A stretch of 64,000 bases of DNA, taken from assembly GCA_963920705.1 (NCBI GenBank), contig OY987231.1, forward strand, positions 7,123,424-7,187,423, in the 5' to 3' direction. The position numbers and the translations under genes are program-made. A model generated the notes under the pieces. The model did not search any database and was not told where the DNA came from. It was given only the letters and a program-made list of their open reading frames with translations. Shown piece by piece: positions 34,001 through 44,492 of the stretch; within the stretch, counting starts at the first letter, position 1, and each line of letters starts with the position of its first letter. This DNA is from Odiellus spinosus. Taxonomy: Eukaryota; Arthropoda; Arachnida; Opiliones; Phalangiidae.

Positions 34001-37000
34001 ATTGTCACTCAAAGCCGGTTATAAGGTTACGTAACTGATTACAGAAGCCTTTGGTAATGTTTATCACTTAAGTATGGTCAGCTACACGCTTGTGCACCGA
34101 TTACGCGCAAGAGTAATCAACCCCTCGCTAGAACCTAAGACATTAACAATGAACTCGCACTATTTACCGTTAGAGGACGCTTATGAACGCTAGGTTTTAT
34201 TATTTACCTTTATCTATTAAAGGGAAAATGCAACCTTATATCGATTCCTTATCGTTTAAATAGGCCTAATCCACCAGTACAAAAAATTACAAAGAAATAT
34301 TAAACTAGAAATAAATTACCAGGAAAATAGGCTTAGCTGAATTCATGGCAATCCTGAACACTCCATAAGGATTGCTCGATGGTCCTAATATGGGGAGTTC
34401 AGGATTGCCATGAATTGAAGTTTTAAATTTAATTCTAATTTAATATTTGTATTTTTTAACTGCTGGATTAAACTAAAAGGAATCTATGTTAGGTTGCATT
34501 CTCCCTATAAGATAAGGGTCCAATGTTAATAGTACTAGCTCGAACGAACATTTATCATTGGTTTCACAGGCCGACCAGTCACCTCGTTCGATACACGACA
34601 CGTAAAGGGGGAAAAGGATTTTCGATTACAATAATTAAAATATTTAATCTGAAAAACTTTTTAAAAGTAAAATAATTTTTACTTTTTTATAGTTCGTCTA
34701 GTTACCTTTAATGATACTACATAATTTAAAACATTAATATTTAATAAATTAATGTTTCTTAGTCCTTAAAAGAAGAAGTAGAAGAAGGTGTATGTTGTCA
34801 AATAGTGTCTTAAGGATATAATCTCTATGGATGATTCTAACCTGGATGTTCCAGAACTTCTTTCCACGCAAATTGTTGAAAGGCAGCGTGGGCGGCCATT
34901 AATGGAATGCCTCCTGCTATGATAAAAATAACTCGGCTCAAATAACCAACGTAACAAAATCAAAATAATACAAAAATCATAAAAAAAAAACCAAAAATAA
35001 TCTAACTACTCAACCCTAATCTTAAAAATAAATAAACAGGGTACGTAAATATTAAAAACAAAATTAAAATTTAAAATATAAACGAAAAAATAATTATTTT
35101 AAAATGAAAATATGGGCGGAAAATAGGAATCCAGTTTCATTCGCGTCTTCGGTGAATTTGTTTTTTTATTATTTTTTTCGGAACAATCAGATAATTCAAA
35201 ATATCTTTGAAAATTAACGCATTTCCAATCAGTAGTTGGTATTATTAAAAAGCTTGTGGGTGCGACATCTCGTTCGAATGTTGCTAACTACGTCACGAAA
35301 TCACGTGGCGTTAAGTTTATACAGGGCAGTTATTTCCGTTTTCCTAAAACGCTAGGGGTCAGAGGGCTCAGAAGTCACTCGGGAGTGACCCGACCTTGAT
35401 AGCCGACACGAATATAGAAAAAATAAGCTTAAGAAATGCTCGGTGCTCATGAGCGCTACGAGCTTTACAAGCTATTACGTAGCTGATGACGTCGACGGCA
35501 ACATTCCCTAAGTAAGCTCCTCCTCTTTTATGATAACAACTTTTTGTAAATTCGTTTTTTGTTTCATTTGGTCTTGGTCAAATTCTGTTGGAGGTTGCAA
35601 CTTTGGACCCCTTTAAACCCAATTAGAAGATATTACTTATTATTGGGAAAGCCGATATCTTTCGTTATTCTAGATGGGAGATCATTGAAATGAAGATGAA
35701 GAGTAAAACCGATATCACGCGTATGGTGAAAAAGCCCCGCGAATTATTTCAATTTCATTGTGATTAATTTAGCGGGAAATAAATTCGACGAGACCCGAAT
35801 CGAGTCAAGTTCCATATTCAACTTACAGTTGTCCTTTAACATTGTCTTATATTGGATGAATAGATCCAATAAGGGAGTGGGCCACGCGCTCTCGTTACCG
35901 GAGTGCCCTGATAGGTTTATTAGGCTTACGGGAAAGGATGTAGAGGAAAACTGCGATGGCGCGAACGAACGAACGGAGTAAACGCGATAATTTCATTTGG
36001 GACGAAAGATAGAAGATCAACCACCTGCGTACCAACTCAACACGCGCCTTATATTACAAATTGGGTACCAATTCCCGCCAAAAAGTTTGCCATAGTTTCT
36101 ATCAGATTTACTCCCGTTTTAACGGCTGACCGTCTAGTTATAACCCTTCCTATACCTATACCACTCTATGTTCATCTAACGAGCTAACGTTTTACAATCC
36201 TTGGTAATGGTAAGCTTAATTAAAGACGGTATCGCGATCTTTTGATCTTAAAAATCAAACGTCATTATCCTAAAATGCAATATAAAATAGGTTACCAATT
36301 TGAAATTCTAAGTTTTTCTTTCGCTTTCCAAAATTATTGTATGTTATGGTAAAAAATACAATATTTGTTAGACTTTAAAGGTAGAATGCAACCTAACAAC
36401 AAATGATTTTTACGATTCCTTATCTTTGAAATAGGCCTAACCCACCAGTATCTTTTTTACTAGAAATAAATTTAAAACTAACAATAAAAATAGGCTAAGT
36501 TGATTCATGGTGATCCTGAATGAGATTGGTCGATGGTCATTATATGGGGTGTTCAGGATCGCCATGAATTAAAGTTTTAAATTTATTTCTAGTTAAATAC
36601 TTGTTTTTAATATTTTTAGTGGTGGATTAGGTCTATTTAAACGATAACGAATCGATAAAAAAAGCACTTGGTGTTAGGTTGCATTCTCCCTTTAATAGGA
36701 TAAAAATTAAGATTCCAAAAACGTTAGAAACATCCTCAAAAAACCGTTTTAATAATTCAACGCGACCTCGAAATCCCATTTTTTTTCTCTCTATCTTGAG
36801 AAACTTAATTTTGTCATTTAATTCTTTATGTAACCCTTTTCCTATTTCTTTCCCTTTTTTTTTAGCAAAAAATGCCGTTAAAATATTCTTTATTTATATA
36901 TTTTTTCGGTAATTTTAATCTTCGTCGGTTTTTTAAAATAGTAATTTTCTTTATTGGCTTTTAAGTTTGAACTTACCGGTCTTGGGATCAATATGAACGG

Positions 37001-37115
37001 GAGGTATGCCCATATGCGCGGGAGGTGGTTGGGCAAATGCGTCGGAATTGTACATCATGAAGGGGATAGGTGAAGCGGGATGATGAGGTTGGGGAACCAT
37101 CGATACTTTGTTCGC
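20979..37115 (-). CDS. pan: TCF/LEF transcription factor (pangolin/TCF7L2-like), partial: HMG box, C-clamp and C-terminus
   Basis: This is the nuclear effector of Wnt/beta-catenin signalling: it binds CTTTGA-type sites through the HMG box and GC-rich helper sites through the C-clamp. Exons in transcript order: 37115-36977, 34916-34842, 33463-33376, 26171-25391, 24770-24611, 23744-23672 and 21543-20979. They give 1881 nt in one frame (626 residues plus TAG). Seen: DPKTG-like and RPPMYPL/PSMYPM segments typical of TCF/LEF middles; a long Gly, Asn, His and Ser-rich linker; the HMG box from [19 protein letters not shown] to [12 protein letters not shown]; a KKKKRKKDK nuclear-localisation run; the C-clamp with its four Cys; and an acidic then Ser/Pro-rich tail. 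The N-terminal beta-catenin-binding exons were not found in the 27 kb upstream and probably lie outside the window. Several introns carry foldback elements. Confidence 0.95.
21631..23098. mobile_element. F4: 1.47-kb foldback element with arms of about 430 bp, in the last TCF intron
   Basis: TTAA flanks both ends (21627-21630, 23099-23102). The left arm starts AGGCCTAACTTCACTTCTCC and reads on to about 22065. The same sequence appears inverted from about 22660 to 23098 with scattered substitutions. The middle (22300-22560) has two tandem units of about 110 bp, each with a run like TTTTTAACGG and AACATCTTC. No transposase reading frame was seen. Confidence 0.93.
22340..22555. repeat. Two direct repeats of about 110 bp in the F4 loop
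   Basis: CCTTGAAAAAAGGCAACATC at 22356 and CCTTGGAAAAAGGTAACATC near 22462. Both are followed by GGGTTC, TTTAACGG and TTCAAGG or TTCCAAGG. Confidence 0.75.
23672..23744 (-). CDS. pan: TCF exon F: C-clamp, first part
   Basis: It follows TTTTCATAG, completes an Asp codon, and reads [20 protein letters not shown] then KPCR. It carries three of the four C-clamp cysteines. The donor is GTAAGT. Confidence 0.95.
24258..24289. repeat. Poly-T run (32 T)
   Basis: An uninterrupted T tract in the TCF intron between exons E and F, A-rich on the transcribed strand. Confidence 0.95.
24611..24770 (-). CDS. pan: TCF exon E: second half of HMG box and basic tail
   Basis: It follows CTTTTCACAG and reads [39 protein letters not shown] and [14 protein letters not shown]. 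It is nearly identical to TCF family HMG boxes. The donor is GTTAGT, leaving one base. Confidence 0.98.
24969..25006. repeat. Poly-T run (38 T)
   Basis: An uninterrupted T tract in the intron that splits the HMG box, the longest homopolymer noticed in the window. Confidence 0.95.
25391..26171 (-). CDS. pan: TCF exon D: proline-rich segment, low-complexity linker, first half of HMG box
   Basis: It follows ATTTTCAG and reads [20 protein letters not shown] and [11 protein letters not shown], as in TCF/LEF. About 100 residues rich in Gly, Asn, His and Ser follow, then [19 protein letters not shown] and [12 protein letters not shown]. The donor GTGAGT sits exactly at the conserved GRR/WH boundary of the HMG box. 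The linker is unusually long and His-rich, in DNA locally much richer in G+C than the surrounding intron. Confidence 0.96.
26300..26428. mobile_element. F3 element, copy c, reversed and incomplete
   Basis: The reverse of the F3 body (TTGCCCCTTTAAAAATGCTC, ACTAGCTTTGACTGTA, TCTGCTAAGCTAGAAGGGGA). The terminal CAGATAG block is not recognisable. Confidence 0.7.
26538..26582. repeat. Perfect 22-bp inverted repeat with one central base
   Basis: TGTTGAATTCTTCGTTCGCG plus AA, a single T at 26560, then the exact inverse to 26582. It lies in the large TCF intron and does not belong to any other repeat seen here. Confidence 0.95.
26887..26930. repeat. GAA-type microsatellite
   Basis: An imperfect run of GAA/GAT/GAG triplets. 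It is open in one frame but has no coding context. Confidence 0.9.
26931..28361. other. TCF intron DNA, little recognised
   Basis: It contains F5-like CTAGCGTTCATAACCGTC near 27231 and TAAGCCTAA motifs near 27411 and 27491. No coding signal. Confidence 0.55.
28362..28633. mobile_element. F2 foldback element, copy a
   Basis: TTAA at 28358-28361. Arms contain ATTCCTTATCGTTTAAATAG and its inverse, and TTAGGTTGCATTCTC on the right. The last few bases at the right end differ from the consensus. Confidence 0.82.
28634..30530. other. TCF intron DNA with an F9-like segment
   Basis: 28913-29175 matches part of 54590-55037 (ACGAAATTTTTAAAATAAA, ATCCATTGACATTCGA, then GACAGCCACACTTTTA). The rest shows no feature. 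Confidence 0.5.
30623..30670. repeat. GC-rich perfect palindrome: 23-bp stem, 2-base loop
   Basis: GGGGCGAACGGCCGCGAACC plus GTC (30623-30645), TT, then the exact inverse (30648-30670). It is far richer in G+C than its surroundings. Flanks AAGCCTCGTTCATACTTGAG and CCAAGGCTTACC suggest it may be the core of an F6-like element. Confidence 0.97.
31757..31967. mobile_element. F5 foldback element
   Basis: AAAGATGAATAACAAAATCT and GGCGTTCATAAGCGTC on the left; GACGCTTATGAACGCC and GTTATTCATCTTTAT inverted on the right. Partial relatives lie near 27231, 34180 and 54215. Confidence 0.75.
32140..32250. repeat. Dispersed GCGCAGTT element, decayed copy
   Basis: TTGCGCAGTTCCCATGAG through ATTAAATTAATGGGAAAGTG and AATGCGGAAAAC. 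It resembles the segments at 43495 and 60305. Confidence 0.5.
33376..33463 (-). CDS. pan: TCF exon C
   Basis: It follows TTTGGCAG and reads [20 protein letters not shown] then [10 protein letters not shown]. It matches the RPPMYPL segment of TCF/LEF proteins. The donor is GTAAGT, and the Trp codon is completed by exon D. Confidence 0.9.
34150..34216. repeat. F5 element fragment
   Basis: GGACGCTTATGAACGCTAGG then TTTATTATTTACCTTTAT. The F2 copy at 34221 directly follows and may have inserted into it, since GGGTCCAATGTTAATAG resumes at about 34516. Confidence 0.6.
34221..34506. mobile_element. F2 foldback element, copy b
   Basis: TTAA at 34217-34220. Arms contain ATCGATTCCTTATCGTTTAA. CATGGCAATCCTGAAC and GTTCAGGATTGCCATG form inner inverted repeats. 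Confidence 0.85.
34842..34916 (-). CDS. pan: TCF exon B with tandem (NAGNAG) acceptor
   Basis: It reads (A)[17 protein letters not shown] then KEVLEHP, and the donor is GTTAGA. The acceptor is TAGCAG, so the exon can start at 34916 or 34913, adding or dropping one Ala in frame. No match to vertebrate TCFs was recognised; it may be lineage-specific or alternative. The open frame and matching phases on both sides support it. Confidence 0.75.
35245..35815. mobile_element. F7 element, reverse orientation
   Basis: GTTGCTAACTACGTCACGAA and ATCACGTGGCG through TTATTTCCGTTTTC and AAAAAATAAGCTTAAGAAAT match the inverse of 8049-8340. The right part has GAGTAAAACCGATATCACGC and GAATCGAGTCAAG. In the TCF intron between exons A and B. 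Confidence 0.78.
36379..36691. mobile_element. F2 foldback element, copy c (313 bp, both TTAA flanks)
   Basis: TTAA at 36375-36378 and 36692-36695. Starts AGGTAGAATGCAACCTAACA and ends TTAGGTTGCATTCTCCCT. It ends 282 bases from TCF exon A. Confidence 0.9.
36977..37115 (-). CDS. pan: TCF exon A (first one recognised)
   Basis: It starts after TTTTTAATAG, phase 0, and reads [19 protein letters not shown] then [17 protein letters not shown]. This aligns with the TCF7L2 block containing SNKVPVVQHPHH and ending DPKTG. The donor is GTAAGT, with one base of the next codon. The Met at codon 6 could serve as a start in a short isoform. Confidence 0.88.
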
Positions 37116-37189
37116 CTATTAAAAAAGAGAAAAGGAAAAAACATTCGTTAAGATAAAATTGTTTTAAACATTTTCAAGTTATCGGTACC

Positions 37190-37335
37190 CTTAAAGGCCT
37201 TTTACGTCTGTCTGTCACCCTTGAAACAGACTCACCTTCCAGGCTTTTTCTTGCCTTGCTACCCAAAAGGGAAAGCTCAGAAGGCGAGCCCACTTCACGT
37301 GAAACAGGCAGGTGACAGGCAGAAGAAATCCTACG
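37190..37335. repeat. Short imperfect foldback just upstream of TCF exon A
   Basis: GTCTGTCTGTCACCCTTGAA pairs loosely with TTCACGTGAAACAGGCAGGT and GACAGGCAGAAG. Confidence 0.45.
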
Positions 37336-39671
37336 GCTTATTTGCTATTAATTATCATTTTTGTTTAAAGGTAGCGGCGAGTGTTTAAGGTTGCCTTTCG
37401 ATATAGCCTTTAGCAAAATAAAGATTGTCAAAAATCGAAATGGCTTTTAGAGTTAAAACTAGGCTGAAAATGTGTCTTTAGAACCATAGAGTCAATTACC
37501 AAAATAATCAAATCTCTAGCTTTATTCAAACGGAAGTTATTCAAGTATTTGTAAAAGTGTTCCTGAGTTGCCAGACCCTATACTTAATCAAAACGAAAAA
37601 ATTTATTTTGAATTTATTTTCAAATTTGATCTTTACTTAAACATTATTTCACAATTTTTAGGAGTATTTCGTATTTATGATGTGACTGTTTATTGGATTA
37701 AAATACCATAAACATAGATTTAATAATTTTTTGTACATTTTGCAGATCTTTCCTCGAATGTTACTCAAATTTCATTTGAATCGCGTGAGATCAAATCAAG
37801 TTAAACAATTAAATACATTTTCACAATTAGATATAAGGCTCTATAGAGAGTTAGGCTTAGTAAAATCCCAGTGTGAAAATAAACAAATAAAAGTTGCGCC
37901 TATAAATACATCTAAATAACCAATAATAAATCTAAACAACCAATGTCAAACGTTAAAATCGCAGCGACAAAAACAAAACAAAAAACTTAATTTCAGTGTT
38001 ATTTAAACAGTAGGAAATACCGAAAAATTTCGAGCCTTCATACTTAAAGCCCCCCCCCCCCCCTAATCAGCTCTAAACCCCAATATTTTCCCGCGTTTTC
38101 GAAACATAATCTTACTGCAGGTTTATATATTCGCTTGGGACTTTTGGAATTTGGAAAATTTCGTCCCGGGCGCATTGGAATCATTACATCTAAGGAAGAC
38201 AGAGCCCGTAAAGTCGTATAAGAGTCTCCATAATATTGACTTTCAGTATAAAATCGTACAACGGACGTAATTTTCATCGGATAGAAACTTATCTCGAAGA
38301 AAATTATTCGTTTAATGCCAATAGAAGTTGTTGTAATCTCCAAATGACTTCTCGAAAACGTATATATAACCTTGGGAATTCAAAAGGAATGGAATTGGCT
38401 TTATTTGGTAAACGAGCCAAAAGGGGGATGAATGGAGAGAGAGGGGGCAAGCGACTAGTTCTTGGGCGGGCGAGAGCCCACCTATAAAGCGCCGACAATC
38501 TAGCCCCCACCCGAATGACGAAAGGAATGGGCCCGTTTAATAGCTAGATACACGAGTCGAAGCTTTCGGGCTTTTGGAAAACCGTTGATCCAAAGAGAAG
38601 CCCGCGGTTTACGTACGTTAGTAGGGATCTTGCGGTATACGTAATCTTCCTAGTCTTATAGAGCGAGATAGTCCTTAAGCCTAGGTTTTAGGACGACGAG
38701 AGATAAAGCTATAGAGACGGGACGAGGTGGAGAGAGAGAGAGAGGGAGAGAGAGAGGGAGAGAGAGAGGGAGAGAGAGAGAGGTTGTTTCCCCCCTCCAT
38801 AGTAATGCCTCATCCTCGCGCGCGGATCTAGATGATAGTTTTGGACTCGGAAATACTTATTTGCACATCGCGCGGTGGATTGATTTAACGGGAAGAGATC
38901 CTTCCCTCTTTGATGTTAGCCGACGTTACGTATTTGTAGGGTATATATGGTGGAAAGGATGCTAGAATCTATTCTATAGGGTGGCGGGAATGGAACGTCA
39001 TGGAAGGAGGAGAAGGAGAGACGTTGGAGTGCGCACGCCCGTGTACGTTACGTTACGCGCCAAACACCCATCTCACCCTGGATTTATCCTTACGTATATC
39101 CTGGCCTCGTTAAAGCCACCTTTTCCTCGTACACCTCTTTCCTTCCTTCTATCTTTATACGCTTCTGTACAGCTTCTTCTACTTCCCACGATTTCCCTTA
39201 CAACCAAAGACACGCCCCTTATTATTACCCCTTTTTGTTTAAGGCTAAATACGCGCTAACTTACGAAGGTTTTTTTCCAGAAAATCCCTAGACTTTTTAA
39301 GGTGTTTACTCCTTACCAGATTTTGATCGTTTTTAAGGAAATTTTAAGTTTCCTTGATTGATAATCTAATCTGACTTTTCCCTGAGTTTCATGACACCGA
39401 TTTAGTTTTGTTTCGTTTATTCGTTTATCCCTAATTATCTACTTTAATTAAAAATCTCTCCATTTTTCCCTAATTTTCACGATTTTATTAATTATCCATC
39501 TAATTTATTTTTTACCAAAATTAAAAATTGTTAGTTTTTCTCTTCACCATCTGGTAGAATTTTCGATTACCCCTGGCTGTCTGACCTAATTATCAAAATT
39601 TCCTAGGCCATCTAGCCTAATTTTTTTTTTTTTTTTTTTTGGCTGATAATTCAACGACATCACCAGAACAA
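37336..39671. other. No gene recognised; GA microsatellite at 38729-38782
   Basis: A run of 13 C at about 38051. A somewhat GC-richer part (38380-39060) has a GAGAGGGA microsatellite. No TCF N-terminal exon was recognised here on the minus strand. Confidence 0.5.
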
Positions 39672-39676
39672 ACTCT

Positions 39677-40120
39677 TTTTCCCAAAGAGTCTGGCCTTAA
39701 CCCATAGTTTTGTAAATTTTCCCAAAGAGTCTGGCCTTAATTCATAGTTTTGTAAATTTTCCCAAAGAGTCTGGCCTTAATTCATAATTTTTTGTAAATG
39801 TTCCCAATGAGTCTGGCCTCAATTCATAGTTTTGTAAATTTTCCCAAAGAGTCTGGCCTTAATTCAGTTTTGTAAATTTTCCCAAAGAGTCTGGCCTTAA
39901 TTCTAATTTTTTGTAAATGTTCCCAATGAGTCTGGCCTTAATTCATAATTTTTATAAATTTTCCCAAGAGTCTGGCCTTAATTCATAATGTTTATAAATT
40001 TACCCAAGAGTCTGGCCTTAATTCATAATTTTTGTATATTTTCCAAAAGTGTCTGGCCTTAATCCATATTTTTTTTTAAATTTTCCCAAAGAGTCTGGCC
40101 TTAATTCATAATTTTTGTAA
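39677..40120. repeat. Minisatellite of about 40 bp, around 11 units
   Basis: Units contain CCCAAAGAGTCTGGCCTTAA then TTCATAGTTTTGTAAATTTT. Later units have AATTTTT and GTTCCCAATGAG variants. Confidence 0.92.
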
Positions 40121-40713
40121 AAATGAACCTGACCATCTGACCTAAATTTCAGCTTCCCTGCCTTTGTTTTAAAATAAATATTAAAATTACTTTAAAGCAA
40201 TGCCTAGTACTCAGTCCATCAAGCTTAGAATCACCTCTTCTACCCAAAAAATAACAACTACTCGTCCATAACGTGATAACCGGATAGGTACCAAGGTTGC
40301 AAAACAGAAGAGAAACTTAATCCAAATATATAACTTATAAATTTCCAATAAAATATTACTTACAACATATTGGAAATCGAAATATAATTTTTTTAAGCAT
40401 TTCCACTCCCACTTGGGAAGGTGACTAAAAACGGTAAAGTAGAAAAATTCTTGGGATCTGCGCTTGTGCGGGAGCTATACCATCATTCAAGATATATTTT
40501 CAGGAAGGACTATAAATTGAAATTTGAGTCGCTATATATTACCGAGAAAAGAAGGATGGAGTCGAAGGTTTTGAGGGGTTTAAACCTTAAAAGGGAAAGT
40601 GACAAGCAAATTTGGGCATATTATTGTTTTATTTTAACGTTTAAAGGCAATAGTATGATGACTAATCATATTGTACGGTTATCGACAGGTGTGCGACTGT
40701 GCGCGTATAGTCC

Positions 40714-40905
40714 TAAGCCGCGTTCACACTGCAAACTTTGAAACCATTTTAAACCGTTTTGGAAAGGTCAAATTATAGAATTCAGAGGTCACCCGTGTAG
40801 AACTTCGACCAAAAAAAAAAAACAAAATTAATAGCTAGAAAAATCGATTTAAACATTCAAAACGGTTTAAAAACGTTTCCAAAGTGTCAAGTTAAATTTC
40901 AAACC
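40714..40905. mobile_element. F6 element
   Basis: It starts AAGCCGCGTTCACACTGCAA. The arms carry TTTAAACCGTTTTGGAAAGG and AAAACGGTTTAAAAACG with TTTCCAAAGTGTC. The open frame upstream (from 40421) runs into this element. Confidence 0.7.
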
Positions 40906-41190
40906 AATTTAAATTAATAGAATCGAATAATTGATTTGAAATAAGCGAATATTAATCGAACAATCGGTTAATTATTCTACAAACGTCTCTCGATTGATTC
41001 GATAAGAAAATCGACTTTCTAAATTCCGAGCTGTACCCATTTGATGACGTCATATCATTGGCTCTCGAAAGAAAATCGAAAGTGGAAGCTTTTAATTACT
41101 TTTTCTAATAATTAAGTAACAAACTGATGACTAAAATAATATATTAATGTAACAAATGAAGCAGCGCTAAATTTTAAATCAGGGAGATTT

Positions 41191-41490
41191 AAGCCGCGTA
41201 TATACTAGGCCTTGGAATCGATTTAAATCGTTTCAAAACCTTTCTCTAGTCTAGAGTCGTGTGAACGGGAAGCCATCTTTTCTCGAATCGATTTGAATCG
41301 ATTTCTCGAAACTGCTTCGGGAACCAGTTTCATACCGATTCGGTTTCAACAATCGATAGATGAAGCTACGATAAATCGATTTATACAGAAAATGCGTGAA
41401 CACGTGACGCTTAAAACGATTCCTGGTGACTGGATATCGGTTTTGGTTTTATCGTTTCAAACCAATTAAGAAATGCTAGTGTGACCGGCA
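41191..41490. mobile_element. F6-type element, TCGATTT subfamily, second copy
   Basis: AAGCCGCGTATATACTAGGC at the left and GCTAGTGTGACCGGC at the right. The body is the inverse of 4953-5240 (AATCGATTTAAATCG, TTTTCTCGAATCGATTTGAA, GAAGCTACGATAAATCGATT). Confidence 0.8.
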
Positions 41491-43494
41491 AATAAGTGAT
41501 CGTATAACGTCATAGTATTGTCGTATATTACTCGTGCTATCTTCGGGGTCGATTTCAAATGAAAGTGCGGCGATTATTTGCAGATTGCGGTGCTACATAA
41601 TATCTCTTTAAAATGTACTTCATCTTTAAGGTATTGGGATCATGTTGGGTGCGGATGTTGTAAAAAGAGAAAAATTTGTTCGCTACTTTGAACGTCGAGT
41701 TGAAAGTGGTTTTTCAGGTGAGGAAAATATTGCAAAATAGGTACTTTAAAAAGAATAAAATACGCCGTTTTTGAATGAGATCGAGAGAGACTCGCTTCCG
41801 GGATAATTTTTGAGTCGGCATAGCGGGAGTTTTTGAATTTTCTTAACCGAAAATATTTAGAAAAAACATTTGGTTTAAATTTATTCGGGGAGAAATATTT
41901 AGAATGAAAGGAAGTAGAAAGCTCAAGTTCTCTCTTTTAGCATTTTACACACCATTTCCGGTTTTAGCGTAGGTGCATGACGCACGGAAATAGACACGAA
42001 AATAGAACAGGTTAAATTGGCCCTTGAGTTATTCTACGAGTTGCCGAGTTTAAATGAGTGAAAATGACACTATTTAAACGAGAAATTAAGGATATAATTA
42101 AGGACACTTGAGGATCTTAAAACTTTAATTTCATATTTCTTCAAAAACAAAATTATATATTCATATTCATTTGTAATTCTATTTTCTAAAGACCCACATA
42201 TAAATCTGTCTCAAGCTGAAGGGGATATCCTTTATAAAGACATTATTAGTATTCGTATTATTATTATTAACAAAAGTCTATCACTTTATTCCTTAAAAGT
42301 AAACAACTCTCCGTAGCTTAATACTATCAGCAAAGTTCCAGGTACATGTACCGGCAGATTCTGATTCGAGACACTCTAGCGGTCGCCGTGTAAATAGTGA
42401 AATCGGAAAGGCCACTCTTTGGAGAAATTCCAGAGTTGGTAGCGCGGCCCGCCTAAATTCCTTCCCTCTCTCCCGACTCAAAATATCGAGGAAGAGCCCA
42501 AATCACTCGAGCCAGACAGGGGTGATGACTTTTTTGGCTATTTTTAAGTGATGGGCTATGACTTAAAATGTACCTTTGCTGATAGTATTAAGTTACAGGG
42601 TGCTGTTTACTTTTATGGAATAAATTGATAGACTTTTGGTTAAACAATGGCGTTAACATTTACCGCAAAATTTTGAATTTAAAATTCTCAAATTTTCAAA
42701 TATGTTTTCCATGATCACAGATTTAAAATTCGCTGACTTTTCGAGGTTTTTTCCTGATCTGTGGCAAGTTAAATCACCAATTACATAAATTCCTACTAAA
42801 GCTTACATATTAGGACTTAAGCTGACATATTAGAACTTAAGCTGACATATTAGGGCTAAAGCTAATTAAGAGGCGGATCCTGTGAGTACAAAATGGCATA
42901 TACCTTTTCTCTTACTTTTGGTGCATTATATTAAGCCTTGGTTTTATTACGTAGAAGCTGATAGAAGCTATATAAGTCTTACGAGACGCGGTGGTGGGTA
43001 AGCGAAGAAGGACACTACATATAGTGGTTTTCGTGTAACATCCATTAAATCAACCCTAAAGCCGCTTGGGCTCGTTGTTGAGAGTTTGAGTTAAGGTTTC
43101 TCTCTCTCCTCTCCTCATCCCATACCCTCCTCCTCCATACTATGAACTAAATCAGCTCTCGAATTCGTCCTAATGCCATTTGGGACACACCGATTTTTCC
43201 CTTTGCGAGGTTTACGTGGCATATGGGTTTCGATAAAGAGGCAAATATACGGTTTTATTTCGGACTAACTTGTAAGTAAGACTTCGTAAAAATCAAAACA
43301 CCCATCACCAGAAGTTCATGGTTTAAATTAAAACTGTGCACATCAAATATTTTCGTAGTTATATTAATTTACCCAAAATTTTCTAACATTTTTCATTGAA
43401 CTATAATTTTAATTTTTCGATTCTTCTGAAAAATTATCTTTATCTTTATTATTTGTTTTTGCCTTGAAAACCACCCAGTCGAGACGTTAATGCT
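41491..43494. other. No feature recognised
   Basis: AT-rich DNA. GACATATTAGRRCTTAAGCT-like short repeats occur at 42800-42862 (three units of about 22-24 bp). A foldback around CTTAATACTATCAGCAAAG (42317) and CTTTGCTGATAGTATTAAG (42573) spans about 300 bp. Confidence 0.5.
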
Positions 43495-43655
43495 CCCGTT
43501 TGCGCAGTTTCTCTTTGCGCAGTTTTCCCTTTTTGCTCAGTTTTCCCTTTGCCAAGTTTCCCTTTGCGCATTTGCAGTCCCGCAGTTGTCCATTTAGGTT
43601 AGGTTATTGCGTACAAATAAATTAATGGTAAACTGTACATACGGAAAACCGTAAA
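43495..43655. repeat. Dispersed GCGCAGTTTCCCTTT element
   Basis: About five imperfect units of TTTGCGCAGTTTTCCC, then GTCCATTTAGGTTAGGTTAT and ACAAATAAATTAATGGTAAA. The same order of motifs appears inverted beside the satellite at 60305-60470. Confidence 0.75.
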
Positions 43656-44492
43656 AATTACCGAAAAGTAGGAATTGCTGATGTCATTATTTGGTACGGA
43701 GTCATTTTTTACACTGACAACAAGTTTTGCGACCTAATTTACGGATCTTATATTCTAATTTTCAAATCCCTGATTTCACAAGGTTTTCCATGTACATATT
43801 GATCATTGGAAACCCCGCTTTTCATTACCCCTTTATGGAAAATTCGCCAAATGGGGGGAATAAGATGAATATAGTCTGTTCTACCCTATTAACGCGCGGC
43901 AATCTTTAACGTGTTGAAGAGGAATCCTGTTTTAGTCATCCTTAAGCCTCGTCGTATACATATACGTACTTTTCCCTTATTTTGTTTACGATATTCGAGT
44001 TATTCGAGCCAATAGAGACATTTTAGGAGACACAGTGAAAACAGGTAGGCAACGCTTATAATACCAAATCCGAGCCCTCCAATTTGGCAATAATTGTATC
44101 AAATACGCCGAACAGTTCTATCTATACCTGTCCAAAGCTCGAAACGACCCTTCCATCCCCTTCACAGTGGTTCCTTTGAGAGTTCGGGGTTGATTCTTGA
44201 TTCTGATGGGGCTATTGCCCCTCCTCTTCTAATCCTCTCGATCCCTCTCTCTCTCTCTCGCTAGTTAATACGATGCTAGTAAGGGGAAATGAATTTCCGA
44301 AGGCACTAATTATCATTGCATAATGAAACATCTAATTTAGTTCGACCGATTCCTTGCCCGCAGAATCGCGCTGAGTTAAAGGCAAACTCTAATAAAATAC
44401 CATATCAAAATGTAACGCTGCGTTAAATAAGGATTTGTCGGTATTAAAACTGTAGATGCATGTTGCTTTAATAAGAGTTTTAGGTAAATAAG

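Noticed and set aside
40421-40741. 106-codon open frame on +
   Set aside because: No recognisable motif or splice context, and its 3' end is formed by an F6 transposon end.
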